From contig NZ_LXKN01000032.1 in assembly GCF_001692325.1 (NCBI RefSeq), forward strand, positions 1-64,000: 64,000 nt of DNA. Reading direction: 5' to 3'. The stretch comes from Rhizobium sp. AC27/96. GTDB taxonomy: Bacteria > Pseudomonadota > Alphaproteobacteria > Rhizobiales > Rhizobiaceae. Made by a program: the position numbers and the translations under genes. Position 1 is the first letter of the stretch. The number at the start of each line of letters is the position of its first letter. Below are positions 1-8,551 of the stretch, one piece after another. Below the pieces are notes generated by a model. It was not told where the DNA came from and ran no database searches. It worked only from the letters and a program-made list of their open reading frames with translations.

Positions 1-33
1 GTGCATGATGATCCCGATTGGCCTTGTCGCCAT
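1..33 (-). CDS. Start of a probable Gfo/Idh/MocA family oxidoreductase (cut by window edge)
   Basis: Only the first 11 codons are inside the window. Read on the minus strand from the ATG at 33 they give MATRPIGIIMH. This fits the opening beta strand of Gfo/Idh/MocA sugar dehydrogenases, which often begin PIGIIMxG before a Rossmann glycine motif. A GGGAGGA ribosome site lies at 47-41 with good spacing to this ATG; the ATG at 40 is too close to it. An inverted repeat at 53-66 lies just upstream and matches one in front of the neighbouring TetR gene, so the two are probably co-regulated. The family call rests on very few residues. Confidence 0.45.
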   Translation of the reverse strand, partial: MATRPIGIIMH

Positions 34-52
34 AAGCCATTCCTCCCGTAAA

Positions 53-66
53 TAACCATATAGTTA
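53..66. promoter_or_regulatory. Probable TetR operator, copy 1
   Basis: TAACC, four bases, then AGTTA: an imperfect inverted repeat 20 bases upstream of the partial oxidoreductase start. The same half-sites with the same spacing occur at 966-979 upstream of the TetR gene. This suggests the TetR protein at 153-860 controls both promoters. Confidence 0.5.
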
Positions 67-152
67 CATAACTGACATGGCAAAGCGCACCTGTCAACGC
101 CCAGAAGCAAGAGCGCGAAGCAGGGACTATGGAGCGAGTGGCTGAAAGGCGC

Positions 153-860
153 CTAGGGGCGCAGATAGGCGAAAATGACCTCGACGATATGCTCGCCCCA
201 GGCCTCAATTTCACCCTTGTCCGAGAGATTGCGCCGGAAGATCGTCGACAGTGTCCAGCGGTTCGTCAGGAAGAACGAGCCGAGGGCGGCGATGCTCATA
301 TAGATCTTCACCGGATCGCAGCCGGGACGGAAATCACCGGAGGCCGCGCCTCGATCCAGCAGACCGGAAATTTCCGCAACCAAGGGTGAATGCAGCTCGA
401 AAATGCGGGCCGACCGCTTCAGGAAGCGGGCCTTGTGCATGTTTTCCGTGCTGAGAATGCCGAGGAATTCAGGGTGATCCAGGAAATATTGCCATGTGAA
501 AACAACAAGCTCGCGCATGCCATCCCTGGGCGAGCGATGCGTGAGATCAAGCCTGGCCTCGGCGGAGCGGATGGCGATGTAGCTGCCTTCGAGAACGGCG
601 ACATAGAGCGCATCCTTGCCACCGAAATAATGGTAGAGCATCCGCTTGTTGATCTTGGCACGCTCGGCAATGGCGTCAACGCGGGCGCCGCCATAGCCGC
701 GCTCGGCAAATTCCTTCGTCGCCGCAGCCAAAATCGCCTTGCTCGTGCGCTCTGCGTCCCTCAGACGCGGCCGTTCCGCAGTCGCCCGCGATGCCCCTTC
801 ATCGGCATTCGCAGCGTCTGTGCTCTTGGCGCGGCGTTTCACGGTTCTGGCTTCCGACAT
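153..860 (-). CDS. TetR/AcrR family transcriptional regulator
   Basis: A 235-residue regulator with an N-terminal TetR helix-turn-helix. The segment from about residue 35 to 85 has the family pattern, including FAERGYGGARVDAIAERA and MLYHYFGGKDALY. The C-terminal ligand domain is not recognisable by eye. I chose the ATG at 860 because a GGGAG site lies just upstream with suitable spacing; the frame stays open to 956, so a longer form is possible. The basic leader before the DNA-binding domain (KRRAK) is typical of rhizobial TetR proteins. The gene lies just upstream of the partial oxidoreductase on the same strand. Matching inverted repeats precede both genes, which points to autoregulation and local control. 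The ligand is unknown. Confidence 0.85.
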   Translation of the reverse strand: MSEARTVKRRAKSTDAANADEGASRATAERPRLRDAERTSKAILAAATKEFAERGYGGARVDAIAERAKINKRMLYHYFGGKDALYVAVLEGSYIAIRSAEARLDLTHRSPRDGMRELVVFTWQYFLDHPEFLGILSTENMHKARFLKRSARIFELHSPLVAEISGLLDRGAASGDFRPGCDPVKIYMSIAALGSFFLTNRWTLSTIFRRNLSDKGEIEAWGEHIVEVIFAYLRP

Positions 861-965
861 CATGGCTCCCGGCGACATCTCACAGGGCTGAAAGGCCCTT
901 CCTGTCGCCGATAAGTAACCGATCATCGCATCAGTTGACAGCCCCCGGCGATTCACGGGCCGTAG

Positions 966-979
966 TAACCAGACGGTTA
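966..979. promoter_or_regulatory. Probable TetR operator, copy 2
   Basis: A perfect inverted repeat, TAACC-AGAC-GGTTA, about 105 bases upstream of the TetR start codon and between the divergent TetR and flavoprotein genes. It matches the site at 53-66. Confidence 0.55.
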
Positions 980-1117
980 TATCGATTTAAATGTGGATAT
1001 GTCATAATGAAGGTCGCTGCTTGAGGCAGGAGTTTCCTTGGATATGGATGGAACGATCTTGCTTTCGTGGCCGGTCCGGCTCAAGAGAACGAATGGAAAT
1101 TGGCACCGGATTGGCCC

Positions 1118-2326
1118 ATGGCTGAAAAGCAGATCGCAATCATCGGCGGCGGCCCCGCCGGGCTCATGGCGGCAGAAGTCCTGTCTGCGTCCGGCCATCG
1201 TGTCACCGTCTATGACAGCATGCCGACGGTTGCGCGCAAATTCCTGCTGGCCGGCAAATCCGGACTGAACATCACCCATTCGGAAGAGTTCCGTCTCTTC
1301 GCCGATCGCTTCGGCACAGCCTCACCCCGGCTGCGCGCCGCGCTCGATCGCTTTGGACCGGACGACGTCAGGGCCTGGGCCGAAGGATTGGGTACGGAGA
1401 CATTTATCGGCTCTTCCGGCCGTGTGTTCCCGAAGGCCATGAAGGCGTCGCCCCTGCTGCGCGCCTGGCTCGCGCGGCTGGAGGCCCAGGGAGTGAGCGT
1501 CATGACGCGGCATCGCTGGTCCGGTTTTTCGGATGGCGGCCTGGCTCTGGAGACGCCACAGGGGCGCAAGATCGTCGAATACGACGCCGCTTTGCTCGCG
1601 CTTGGCGGTGCCAGCTATCCTCGATTGGGTTCGGATGCGGCATGGGTCGACTGGCTCGAAGACAAGGCGATCGATATCACCCCCTTCCAGCCGGCCAATT
1701 GCGGCTTCGACGTCGCCTGGAGCGTGCCATTCAAGGAACGCTTCGCCGGCGCGCCGCTGAAAGCGGTCACAGCCACTTCCGAGGCGGGAACGTTTCCCGG
1801 TGAGTTCGTCATCTCGCAAACCGGCATCGAAGGCAGCCTGGTCTATGCCCATGCCGCCGCATTGCGCGACCGGCTGGCACGCGGAGACAAAGCTGTGCTC
1901 GTCGTCGATCTCGTGCCCGGACGTACAACCGAGCGGCTCGCGCGGGAACTCGCCCGGCAGGACGCTAAGGCCAGCCTTTCCAATCGGCTGCGCAAGGGCG
2001 CGGGGATCGAAGGCGTGAAGGCCGGCTTGATCCGCGAACTGGCAGCGCCGCCTATCCTTTCAGAGCCGGAAGGTCTCGCGCGGCTGATCAAGGCCTTGCC
2101 GATCCCGCTTTTGCGACCAAGGCCCATTGCCGAGGCCATCTCCTCGGCCGGCGGCATCCGCTGGAGCGAGCTCGATGAGGGCTATATGCTGAAGAAGCTC
2201 CCCGGCCTGTTCGTCGCCGGGGAAATGATCGATTGGGAAGCGCCGACGGGCGGCTACCTGCTTACGGCCTGCTTTGCCACTGGGCGAACGGCGGCCGAGG
2301 GTATGGTGGCTTGGCTCAAGCGATGA
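1118..2326 (+). CDS. NAD(P)/FAD-dependent oxidoreductase, BaiN/HI0933-like (TIGR03862 type)
   Basis: A 402-residue flavoprotein. The N-terminal AIIGGGPAGLMAAE is a dinucleotide-binding GxGxxG motif for FAD, followed by the HI0933-family segment RKFLLAGKSGLNITH. The C-terminal GLFVAGEMIDWEAPTGGYLL is the second FAD-contacting motif of this family. The ATG at 1118 puts the Rossmann strand right at the N-terminus; the upstream extension of the frame looks non-coding. The physiological substrate of this subfamily is not established; related proteins reduce bile acid intermediates or are of unknown function. It stands alone, divergent from TetR and convergent with the epimerase gene. Confidence 0.85.
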   Translation: MAEKQIAIIGGGPAGLMAAEVLSASGHRVTVYDSMPTVARKFLLAGKSGLNITHSEEFRLFADRFGTASPRLRAALDRFGPDDVRAWAEGLGTETFIGSSGRVFPKAMKASPLLRAWLARLEAQGVSVMTRHRWSGFSDGGLALETPQGRKIVEYDAALLALGGASYPRLGSDAAWVDWLEDKAIDITPFQPANCGFDVAWSVPFKERFAGAPLKAVTATSEAGTFPGEFVISQTGIEGSLVYAHAAALRDRLARGDKAVLVVDLVPGRTTERLARELARQDAKASLSNRLRKGAGIEGVKAGLIRELAAPPILSEPEGLARLIKALPIPLLRPRPIAEAISSAGGIRWSELDEGYMLKKLPGLFVAGEMIDWEAPTGGYLLTACFATGRTAAEGMVAWLKR

Positions 2327-2345
2327 CGGCCTGAAGTCCGGCTCG

Positions 2346-3299
2346 TCAGCCGATCCGGCCGTTTGCCATCAGCCATGCGACAGATTCTTGAACCGCCTGC
2401 AGCGATGTATAGCGCGGCTGATAGCCGAGCAGTTTCTGCGCCTTGGCGATCGAGCAATTCGGGCTCCGGGCGATGTGCTCCCAGGTGGCCTGCGCATCTT
2501 CGGGCGTCTGGTCCTTTGCCCAAGCCTCATAGGGCAGGAACTCAAGCTTCGGTTCATGACCGAACCACCGTGACATCGCCTCGGCATAGCCCCTGAGCGT
2601 CAGCGCGCCGCTTGAAACCGCATGAAACGCCTCCCCGGTCGATACACTCCAATTGGCGATCGCGCCCATGAACATCTGCGCGACATCATCGGCGTGGACA
2701 TGGTGAACCGTCTCGAGGCCGAAATTCGGTAAAGCAAGCGTTACGCCGCGCGCCAATGTCGAAAACGCTGAGAGATTGAAATGGCCGGCCGGATTAAGCG
2801 GAGACCAGCCCGGTCCGACGATGTGGCCCGGGTGGATCAAGGTCGCGGGAAACCCCCGGCGGCGAGCCTCTTCCAGAAGATGCGTCTCGATTGCCGCCTT
2901 CTGCGTACCGTAGTCACCAAACGGCTGCTTTGGCGCCTCCTCTGGCGTCGGAACTACCGTAGAGAAGCCATGCGTCCAGATCGTGCCCGTATGCAGGAAG
3001 TGGCTGACATGTCCGGCAAGCGCTTCGGTCAGGTGCCTGGCGCTATCCAGCGTGAAACAGATCATGTCGATGACGATATCCGCCTTCAATGCGCGGATCG
3101 CCGGACCGAAACTGCTGTCTTTCTCCAAACCTGCGCGGTCCATGGTCAGCATTTCGACGTCGTCCCAGGCCCGGTTCGGCGAATAGGGCTTCGCCTGGCC
3201 TCGGCTGATTGCCACCACCTGGTGCCCCGCCTCGACCAGCCGAGGGACGAGATATGTCCCGACATGGCCGGTCGCGCCGATAACCACTACACGCGTCAT
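2346..3299 (-). CDS. NAD-dependent epimerase/dehydratase family protein (extended SDR)
   Basis: A 317-residue extended short-chain dehydrogenase. The N-terminal VVVIGATGHVGTYLVPRL carries the GxxGxxG NAD(P)-binding motif. The catalytic YxxxK is present as YGTQK near residue 140. The C-terminal half fits a sugar or isoflavone-type reductase fold; the substrate is not evident. The start at 3299 has a GGGAGGAC ribosome site directly upstream; in-frame codons before it lack one. It sits between a convergent flavoprotein gene and an upstream GntR gene pointing the same way, with 116 bases between. No operon partner is clear. Confidence 0.8.
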   Translation of the reverse strand: MTRVVVIGATGHVGTYLVPRLVEAGHQVVAISRGQAKPYSPNRAWDDVEMLTMDRAGLEKDSSFGPAIRALKADIVIDMICFTLDSARHLTEALAGHVSHFLHTGTIWTHGFSTVVPTPEEAPKQPFGDYGTQKAAIETHLLEEARRRGFPATLIHPGHIVGPGWSPLNPAGHFNLSAFSTLARGVTLALPNFGLETVHHVHADDVAQMFMGAIANWSVSTGEAFHAVSSGALTLRGYAEAMSRWFGHEPKLEFLPYEAWAKDQTPEDAQATWEHIARSPNCSIAKAQKLLGYQPRYTSLQAVQESVAWLMANGRIG

Positions 3300-3415
3300 G
3301 TTGTCCTCCCACCAGCCGCCATCATGATTGGCCGGTCTCAAAATTCAAAAAACTGTATTGAGAATAGGAGCCCGTGCCGGTTTGTCATCCTTCGATTGAA
3401 GGACGCGGCGATTTT

Positions 3416-4180
3416 CTATGGTCGCGTGCCGATGAGCTGCTTTTGCCCTTGCTGCTCTTCCTCATCCTCCGAGCGAATATAGACCTGCAGCGTGTAGCCG
3501 ATATGCTCGGTCATCAGCGCCTTGGCGCGATCGAGATCGCGGTCGAGGGCTGCCTCCATCAGCGCGGTATGGTGCTCGATCGCCATGGCATCCTGCAGGG
3601 CCGCTGCCGCTTTTTCATAGCCGATCGTCAGGCCAGCGGCCGCGCGCTGCGTCGGCGCCAAGCCGAGGAAGCGGTGATGGCGGCGGAGCTGGTCGGAAAT
3701 GGTGGCCTGGAAACGCTGGAGCCAGTTCGATGTTGCCGCGCTGACGAGCGCGGCATGAAAGGCCGTATGCTTCTCGTCCCATTCGTCGGCCATCTCATCC
3801 GAGGCATCGTCCGGCACGATCTTGCAGCGCGACAGGCGGTAATGCGCTGTGACGACGGCGGACTCCCAATCCGGGCCGCCCTTTTCGATCGATTCCAGAA
3901 GAAGCGGCATTTCGATGACCATGCGGGCCCGCATCAGGTCTTCCAGTTCCGCACGCGATACGGGTGCCACTGCGAAGCCGCGATTGCTGGCGGCCGTCAC
4001 CAGCTTCTCGGCCTCCAGCCGCGAGAGCGCCTCGCGAAGTGGCGTCCAGCCGACACCGTAAATATCCCGGAGAGCGCCGAGCCGCAAAGATGCGCCTGGC
4101 CTCAGCCTCGTATTGAGGATATCGCGCCGCAACAGCCAGTAGGCTGCCTCCGTCTTGCTCAACGCATCCTTGTCCTGCAT
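3416..4180 (-). CDS. GntR family regulator with FCD domain, probable regulator of the kynurenine operon
   Basis: A 254-residue regulator. The first 75 residues form the GntR winged helix, with LRPGASLRLGALRDIYGVGW and PLREALSRLEAEKLV. The rest is an all-helical FCD ligand domain with candidate metal-binding residues in DEKHTAFHAAL and the late TEH. It is transcribed divergently from the transporter-kynureninase operon starting at 4365. The shared intergenic region holds three AT-rich near-palindromes (4212-4276) suited to a dimeric GntR regulator. Most FCD regulators repress an adjacent catabolic operon until substrate or product binds. I infer kynurenine, formylkynurenine or anthranilate as effector. 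Confidence 0.82.
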   Translation of the reverse strand: MQDKDALSKTEAAYWLLRRDILNTRLRPGASLRLGALRDIYGVGWTPLREALSRLEAEKLVTAASNRGFAVAPVSRAELEDLMRARMVIEMPLLLESIEKGGPDWESAVVTAHYRLSRCKIVPDDASDEMADEWDEKHTAFHAALVSAATSNWLQRFQATISDQLRRHHRFLGLAPTQRAAAGLTIGYEKAAAALQDAMAIEHHTALMEAALDRDLDRAKALMTEHIGYTLQVYIRSEDEEEQQGQKQLIGTRP

Positions 4181-4211
4181 GACCTCTATCCCAGCCCTCT
4201 TCCGGCCCGGA

Positions 4212-4276
4212 TTATATATAAAATCGCCGTAACGGGAAATTATATATTAAAGGCGCGTGCGGTGCATATCATATAT
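4212..4276. promoter_or_regulatory. Three AT-rich operator-like repeats between GntR gene and kynurenine operon
   Basis: ATTATATATAA at 4212-4222, AATTATATATTA at 4239-4250 and ATATCATATAT at 4266-4276 are three near-palindromic TATATA-centred repeats, about 27 bases apart from centre to centre. They stand out from the GC-rich surroundings and lie in the divergent promoter region. Some may also serve as -10 boxes. Confidence 0.5.
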
Positions 4277-4364
4277 CGCAAATTGACAGGCTTGCAGCAG
4301 TCGCTATGATCCCCGTCAAGAGAGCCGAGGGAACATGGCTCCTTGACACATTCGGGAGGAAAAT

Positions 4365-5351
4365 ATGCGTAGCTTTACGTCCAAATGGCTGTCCAGCCTC
4401 GTGGTTGCCGGTGCCTTCATGGCAGGCGTCGCCTCGGCATCGGCCGAGCCCATCAAGATCGCAATCGCCAACTTCGGCGAGCATCCGCAGCTCAACGCCT
4501 CGATCGCCGGCTTCAAGAAGGCACTCGCCGATAATGGCTTCGTCGAAGGCAAGGATGTCGTCTATTCCGAAAGCAATACGAGCTTCGACGCTTCGCTCGT
4601 GCCGCAGATGATCGCCAAGCTGCAATCCGAACATCCGAAGCTGATGTATACGGTCACGACACCGGTATCGCAGATCGCCAAGAAGGCACTCGCCGGCTCC
4701 GGCATTCCGATCGTCTTCACCGCGGTCACCGATCCGGTCGCCGCCAAGCTCGTCCCGTCGTGGGATTCGGGTGACGTCGGCATTACCGGCTCGAGCGACC
4801 TGCAGGACATTTCCGCGATCCTGACCTTCACCAAGAAGCTGCTGCCGAATGCCAAGCGTCTCGGCGTGCCCTACAATCCGGGCGAAGCCAACGACGTTGC
4901 GCTGATCGACAAGGTCAAGGCTGCCGCTCCGGCTGCCGGCTTCGAAGTCGTTCCGGTCGGTGTCGACAACGTCAACGACATCCAGCAGCGCATCGCCTCG
5001 CTCGCCGGCAAGGCCGACGTGATCTACACGCCGGCTTCCAACCTGCTGCAGCCGGCAATCCCGGCCGTTGCCGCCGCTGCCCGCCAGGCACAGATCCCGA
5101 TCGTCAATTCCGACGATGCGGCCGTTCGCAGTGGCGTCGTCCCGGCCAGCTTCGCCGTCAACTACGAGCAGGTCGGCGAAAATGCCGGCAAGATCGCGGC
5201 CGAGATCCTGAAGGGTGCCGATCCGAAGACGATCAAGCCGTCCGTTCCGGCTTACAAGGACCATGCGCCGCTGATCAACAAGGCCGTGCTGAAGGCATTC
5301 GGCGCCGAAGTCCCGGCTTCGCTTGCCGATTGCAATTGCTTCACGAAGTAA
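4365..5351 (+). CDS. ABC transporter substrate-binding protein, TrpX-like (ABC_sub_bind family)
   Basis: A 328-residue periplasmic binding protein. A signal peptide is clear: basic start MRSFTSKW, a hydrophobic stretch and a cleavage site near ASASAEP (about residue 28). The mature part reads IKIAIANFGEHPQLN and then alternates beta strands and helices like the PF04392 family, which includes pneumococcal TrpX. It begins an operon with an ATPase, a permease, kynureninase and a formamidase. The transported molecule is therefore probably tryptophan, kynurenine or N-formylkynurenine. A ribosome site (GGGAGG) precedes the ATG. A structured repeat lies between this gene and the ATPase gene and could allow higher expression of the binding protein. 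Confidence 0.82.
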   Translation: MRSFTSKWLSSLVVAGAFMAGVASASAEPIKIAIANFGEHPQLNASIAGFKKALADNGFVEGKDVVYSESNTSFDASLVPQMIAKLQSEHPKLMYTVTTPVSQIAKKALAGSGIPIVFTAVTDPVAAKLVPSWDSGDVGITGSSDLQDISAILTFTKKLLPNAKRLGVPYNPGEANDVALIDKVKAAAPAAGFEVVPVGVDNVNDIQQRIASLAGKADVIYTPASNLLQPAIPAVAAAARQAQIPIVNSDDAAVRSGVVPASFAVNYEQVGENAGKIAAEILKGADPKTIKPSVPAYKDHAPLINKAVLKAFGAEVPASLADCNCFTK

Positions 5352-5413
5352 TCGGCGGCATCTTCTAACGATCATTCGGATCCATGGCGGCGTCATGAAC
5401 GCCGCCATTTTCC

Positions 5414-5514
5414 GGAGCAATTTCAGGAAAAGTGCGTAGCGGTTTTCCGTTCGGAATTGCGTAAAACAATAGCTTAAGACGGTTAGGCGATTTCGTGAAA
5501 CGCCTAACCGCTCC
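5414..5514. repeat. Rhizobial intergenic mosaic-type repeat (two hairpins), inside the operon
   Basis: The 101-base element is bounded by GGAGC (5414-5418) and GCTCC (5510-5514). The first half contains nested inverted pairs GCAATT/AATTGC and GGAAAA/TTTTCC. The second half is a hairpin with 10-base arms, CGGTTAGGCG (5480-5489) and CGCCTAACCG (5501-5510). The text resembles a family of dispersed intergenic repeats (RIME-like) familiar from rhizobia, recognised from memory. It separates the binding protein gene from the ATPase gene and may act in mRNA stability or partial termination. Confidence 0.65.
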
Positions 5515-5539
5515 AAGCCTACATTGCAGGGAGGCACGG

Positions 5540-6319
5540 ATGCTGGACATCAAATCCGCGCGCAAGGTTTTCTACAGAGGCCAGCCGGACGAGAAAGTCG
5601 CGCTCAACGGCCTGACACTTTCCCTTAAATCCGGTGAGTTCGGCGTCGTCATCGGCTCGAACGGCGCGGGCAAGAGCAGCATGCTCAACGCGATCTCAGG
5701 CGCACTCAGCCTCGATTCCGGAGAGATCCTCATCAACGGCAACGACGTGACCAACATGCCGGTGCACAAGCGCGCCGCCCGTCTGGCGCGCGTGTTTCAG
5801 GACCCGATGAAGGGAACTGCAGCGAGCATGACCGTCGGCGAGAACATGCTTCTGGCCGAATTGCGCGGCAAAACGCGAGGATTTCGTCCCGGGCTGAACG
5901 CTGCTCGCCTTGCCGCTTACAAGGAGCGTCTCGCCGTTCTCGGCCTCGGCCTGGAGAATCGGCTCGATACCAAGGTGGAGCTGCTTTCCGGCGGCCAGCG
6001 GCAATCGCTCTCGCTGATCATGGCGGTTGGTGGTTCGCCCGATGTGCTGCTGCTCGATGAACATACTGCCGCGCTTGATCCGCGCACGGCCGATATCGTC
6101 ATGCAGGCAACGGTTCGCACCGTCGAGGCGCTGAAGCTGACGACGCTGATGGTGACGCACAACATGCAGCATGCCGTCGACTTCGGCGACAGCATTATCA
6201 TGCTAGACGCCGGCCGCCTTCATCTGGAAATCACCGGGGAAGGAAAACGGCGCATCACCGTGCCCGAACTCATCGGTCATTTCTCCGTCAAGACCGACCG
6301 AATGTTGCTGGTGAGCTGA
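5540..6319 (+). CDS. ABC transporter ATP-binding protein, TrpZ-like
   Basis: A 259-residue ATPase. Walker A is GSNGAGKSS near residue 40, the signature is LSGGQRQSLSL, Walker B is VLLLDEHTAALD, and the switch histidine lies in MVTHNM. The start at 5540 has a GGGAGG site ten bases upstream; the open frame further upstream runs through the repeat element and is not coding. It energises the transporter formed with the permease at 6324 (4-base gap) and the binding protein at 4365. ATPases of this group accompany PF02653-type permeases with PF04392 binding proteins, as in TrpXYZ. Confidence 0.88.
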   Translation: MLDIKSARKVFYRGQPDEKVALNGLTLSLKSGEFGVVIGSNGAGKSSMLNAISGALSLDSGEILINGNDVTNMPVHKRAARLARVFQDPMKGTAASMTVGENMLLAELRGKTRGFRPGLNAARLAAYKERLAVLGLGLENRLDTKVELLSGGQRQSLSLIMAVGGSPDVLLLDEHTAALDPRTADIVMQATVRTVEALKLTTLMVTHNMQHAVDFGDSIIMLDAGRLHLEITGEGKRRITVPELIGHFSVKTDRMLLVS

Positions 6320-6323
6320 TATC

Positions 6324-7247
6324 ATGGATTTCATTCAGACAACCGTTTCGAGTTTCGTCTCGCTCATCCCGGTCACGCTGGCACAGAGCTTCATCCTGAG
6401 CTTCGTCGTCCTCGGGATCATGATCCCGTTCCGCATGCTGAATTTTCCGGATCTGACCAGCGAAGGTGCATTTCCGCTCGGGGGCTGCGTCTGCGGCGTT
6501 CTGCTGGCCGCCGGTGTCGCACCGCCGCTCGCAATCGCAGTGGCCTTCGTCGTCGGCCTTGCTGCCGGTTGCTGCACGGCATTCATTCACCTGCGCTTCC
6601 GCATCCACACGCTGCTCGCCGGCATCCTGATGTCGACGATGCTGTACAGCGTCAATCTCGCCATTATGGGCAAATCCAACCTGTCCGTCTTCGGCTCGCC
6701 GACCGTGTTCGACTGGGTGCCGTTTGCAGAACCCGGCTTCCCGGCAAGCAAGATCGTCGTTGCCGGCTTGATTGCCGTTATCGTCCTCATCGCCCTCAAC
6801 CTCTACTTCAAGACGGAAAAGGGCACGGCCATGCGCGCCGTCGGCTCCAATCCGGACATGGCAGAGGCACAGGGCATCAATGTCTGGGCCGCGACCATTG
6901 GCGGCGTCGGCATTGCCAGTGCGTTTTCCGCAGCCGGCGGCGCATTGATGGTGCAGTCTCAGGGCTTTGCCGACGTCAATATGGGCATCGGCATCCTGAT
7001 CAACGGCCTCGCCGCGCTAATGATCGGCGAAGCCTTCACCGGCAAGCAGACCGTATTGCGGCAGTTGCTTGCGCCTTTCGTTGGCTCAATCGTCTACTAT
7101 CAGCTCGTTTCGCTCAGCCTTGCCGCCGGCATGCCGCCGCCGAACCTGAAACTCGCCACGGGCCTCTTCGTGCTCATCATGCTGGCGCTACCGAGCATCC
7201 GCCGCAGCCGCGGCGGAGCAGCCACCCGGGAAACCATTCGCGAATAA
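6324..7247 (+). CDS. ABC transporter permease, TrpY-like (BPD_transp_2 family)
   Basis: A 307-residue inner-membrane permease with about eight to nine hydrophobic segments, for example around residues 15-35, 50-75 and 140-160. The conserved block GTAMRAVGSNPDMAEAQGIN is typical of PF02653 permeases and probably contacts the ATPase. It directly follows the ATPase gene and precedes kynureninase by 19 bases, so one transcript is likely. A single permease gene implies a homodimer. Confidence 0.87.
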   Translation: MDFIQTTVSSFVSLIPVTLAQSFILSFVVLGIMIPFRMLNFPDLTSEGAFPLGGCVCGVLLAAGVAPPLAIAVAFVVGLAAGCCTAFIHLRFRIHTLLAGILMSTMLYSVNLAIMGKSNLSVFGSPTVFDWVPFAEPGFPASKIVVAGLIAVIVLIALNLYFKTEKGTAMRAVGSNPDMAEAQGINVWAATIGGVGIASAFSAAGGALMVQSQGFADVNMGIGILINGLAALMIGEAFTGKQTVLRQLLAPFVGSIVYYQLVSLSLAAGMPPPNLKLATGLFVLIMLALPSIRRSRGGAATRETIRE

Positions 7248-7266
7248 ATCAAGAGGCCATACAATC

Positions 7267-8514
7267 ATGGACAGCCTTCCCGATCTCGCCGCCATTGAGG
7301 CTATGGACGAGAACGACCCACTGCGCGCCTTCCGCAGCCGTTTTGCCCTGCCAGCCGGCGTCATCTATCTCGATGGCAATTCGCTGGGCGCGGCCTCCCA
7401 CGATGTCTTTGCCGAAGTGCGCCAGGCAGCCATGGAGGAATGGGGCAACGGCCTGATCCGCAGCTGGAACAGCGCCGGTTGGTTTCATCTTCCGCTCGAA
7501 CTCGGTGACAGCATCGGCCGGTTGATCGGCGCGGCTGAGGGCCAGACTGTCGTCACCGACTCCACGTCGATCAATATCTACAAAACGCTGCATGCAGCCC
7601 TGACGATGCGGCCGGACCGCAACGTTATCGTCGCCGAAGGCGACAGCTTCCCCACCGATCTCTATATGGCCGAAGGCGTGGCTTCGACCCGTCCCGGCGT
7701 TACGCTTCGCCTCGAAGGCCGCGATGCCGATACAATCGAGGAACTGATCGACGAAAGTGTCGCCGTCGTGCTCGTCAATCACGTCAACTACAAGAACGGC
7801 GAACTGCGCGACATGGCAGCGCTGACCAAGCGCATTCAGGCAGCAGGCGCGCTTGTCATCTGGGATCTGTGCCATAGCGCCGGCGCGCTTCCGGTCGATC
7901 TCGATGGTGCAAACGCCGATTTCGCCGTCGGCTGCTCCTATAAATATCTAAACGGCGGCCCGGGTGCTCCGGCCTTCATCTATGCAGCCCGCCGGCATCA
8001 CACATCCATCGTTCAACCGCTCAGCGGCTGGTGGAGCCATGCCCGGCCTTTTGCTTTCGAGCGAGACTTTGATGGCGACGCCGGCATCAAGCGCTTCCTC
8101 TGCGGCACGCAGCCCATCCTTTCGTTGCGGGCGCTAAAGGGTGCGCTTTCGCTGTGGGATGAAGTGGACATGAATGCTCTGCGCCAAAAGAGCATTGCGC
8201 TGACCGATCTCTTCATCCGGCTGGTCGAAGCGAAGTGCGGCCAATATGGCGTCGTGCTGGACACCACGCGCGACAGCGAACGGCGCGGTAGCCAGGTCTC
8301 CTTCACCCATAGCAACGGTTATGAGGTCATGCAGGCATTGATCGACAGCGGCGTCATCGGCGATTTCCGCGCGCCCTCGACACTGCGTTTCGGCTTCACG
8401 CCGCTTTACGTCAGCTATCGGGATGTCTGGCGCGCCGCGGCTGTGCTCGAAGATATCTTGCGCAGCGGCTCATGGAAGGATGCACGCTTTGCCGTGCGCT
8501 CGGCTGTGACCTGA
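7267..8514 (+). CDS. kynU: Kynureninase
   Basis: A 415-residue PLP enzyme that cleaves kynurenine to anthranilate and alanine. The length is normal for the family. The motif YLDGNSLGA near the N-terminus and the PLP-lysine context CSYKYLNGGPG (Lys about 226) are diagnostic; SGWWSHARPF follows as expected. It is co-transcribed with a TrpXYZ-type transporter upstream and a formamidase downstream. There is no tryptophan 2,3-dioxygenase nearby, so its substrate may come from outside the cell or from a dioxygenase elsewhere in the genome. Anthranilate may enter tryptophan synthesis or aromatic degradation. Confidence 0.93.
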   Translation: MDSLPDLAAIEAMDENDPLRAFRSRFALPAGVIYLDGNSLGAASHDVFAEVRQAAMEEWGNGLIRSWNSAGWFHLPLELGDSIGRLIGAAEGQTVVTDSTSINIYKTLHAALTMRPDRNVIVAEGDSFPTDLYMAEGVASTRPGVTLRLEGRDADTIEELIDESVAVVLVNHVNYKNGELRDMAALTKRIQAAGALVIWDLCHSAGALPVDLDGANADFAVGCSYKYLNGGPGAPAFIYAARRHHTSIVQPLSGWWSHARPFAFERDFDGDAGIKRFLCGTQPILSLRALKGALSLWDEVDMNALRQKSIALTDLFIRLVEAKCGQYGVVLDTTRDSERRGSQVSFTHSNGYEVMQALIDSGVIGDFRAPSTLRFGFTPLYVSYRDVWRAAAVLEDILRSGSWKDARFAVRSAVT

Positions 8515-8551
8515 CCCATCATCGCAGGGCGCCGAAACGGAGGAGTTGGAA

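Noticed and set aside
153..914. Plus-strand open frames of 86 to 174 codons opposite the TetR gene
   Set aside because: They overlap a clear regulator on the other strand, have arginine- and proline-rich non-family content and no ribosome sites. High GC makes such antisense frames common here.
4269..5537. 422-codon minus-strand frame opposite the binding protein gene
   Set aside because: It is the antisense of a well-supported binding protein gene with signal peptide. Its translation is rich in Arg, Asp and Gly and matches no family.
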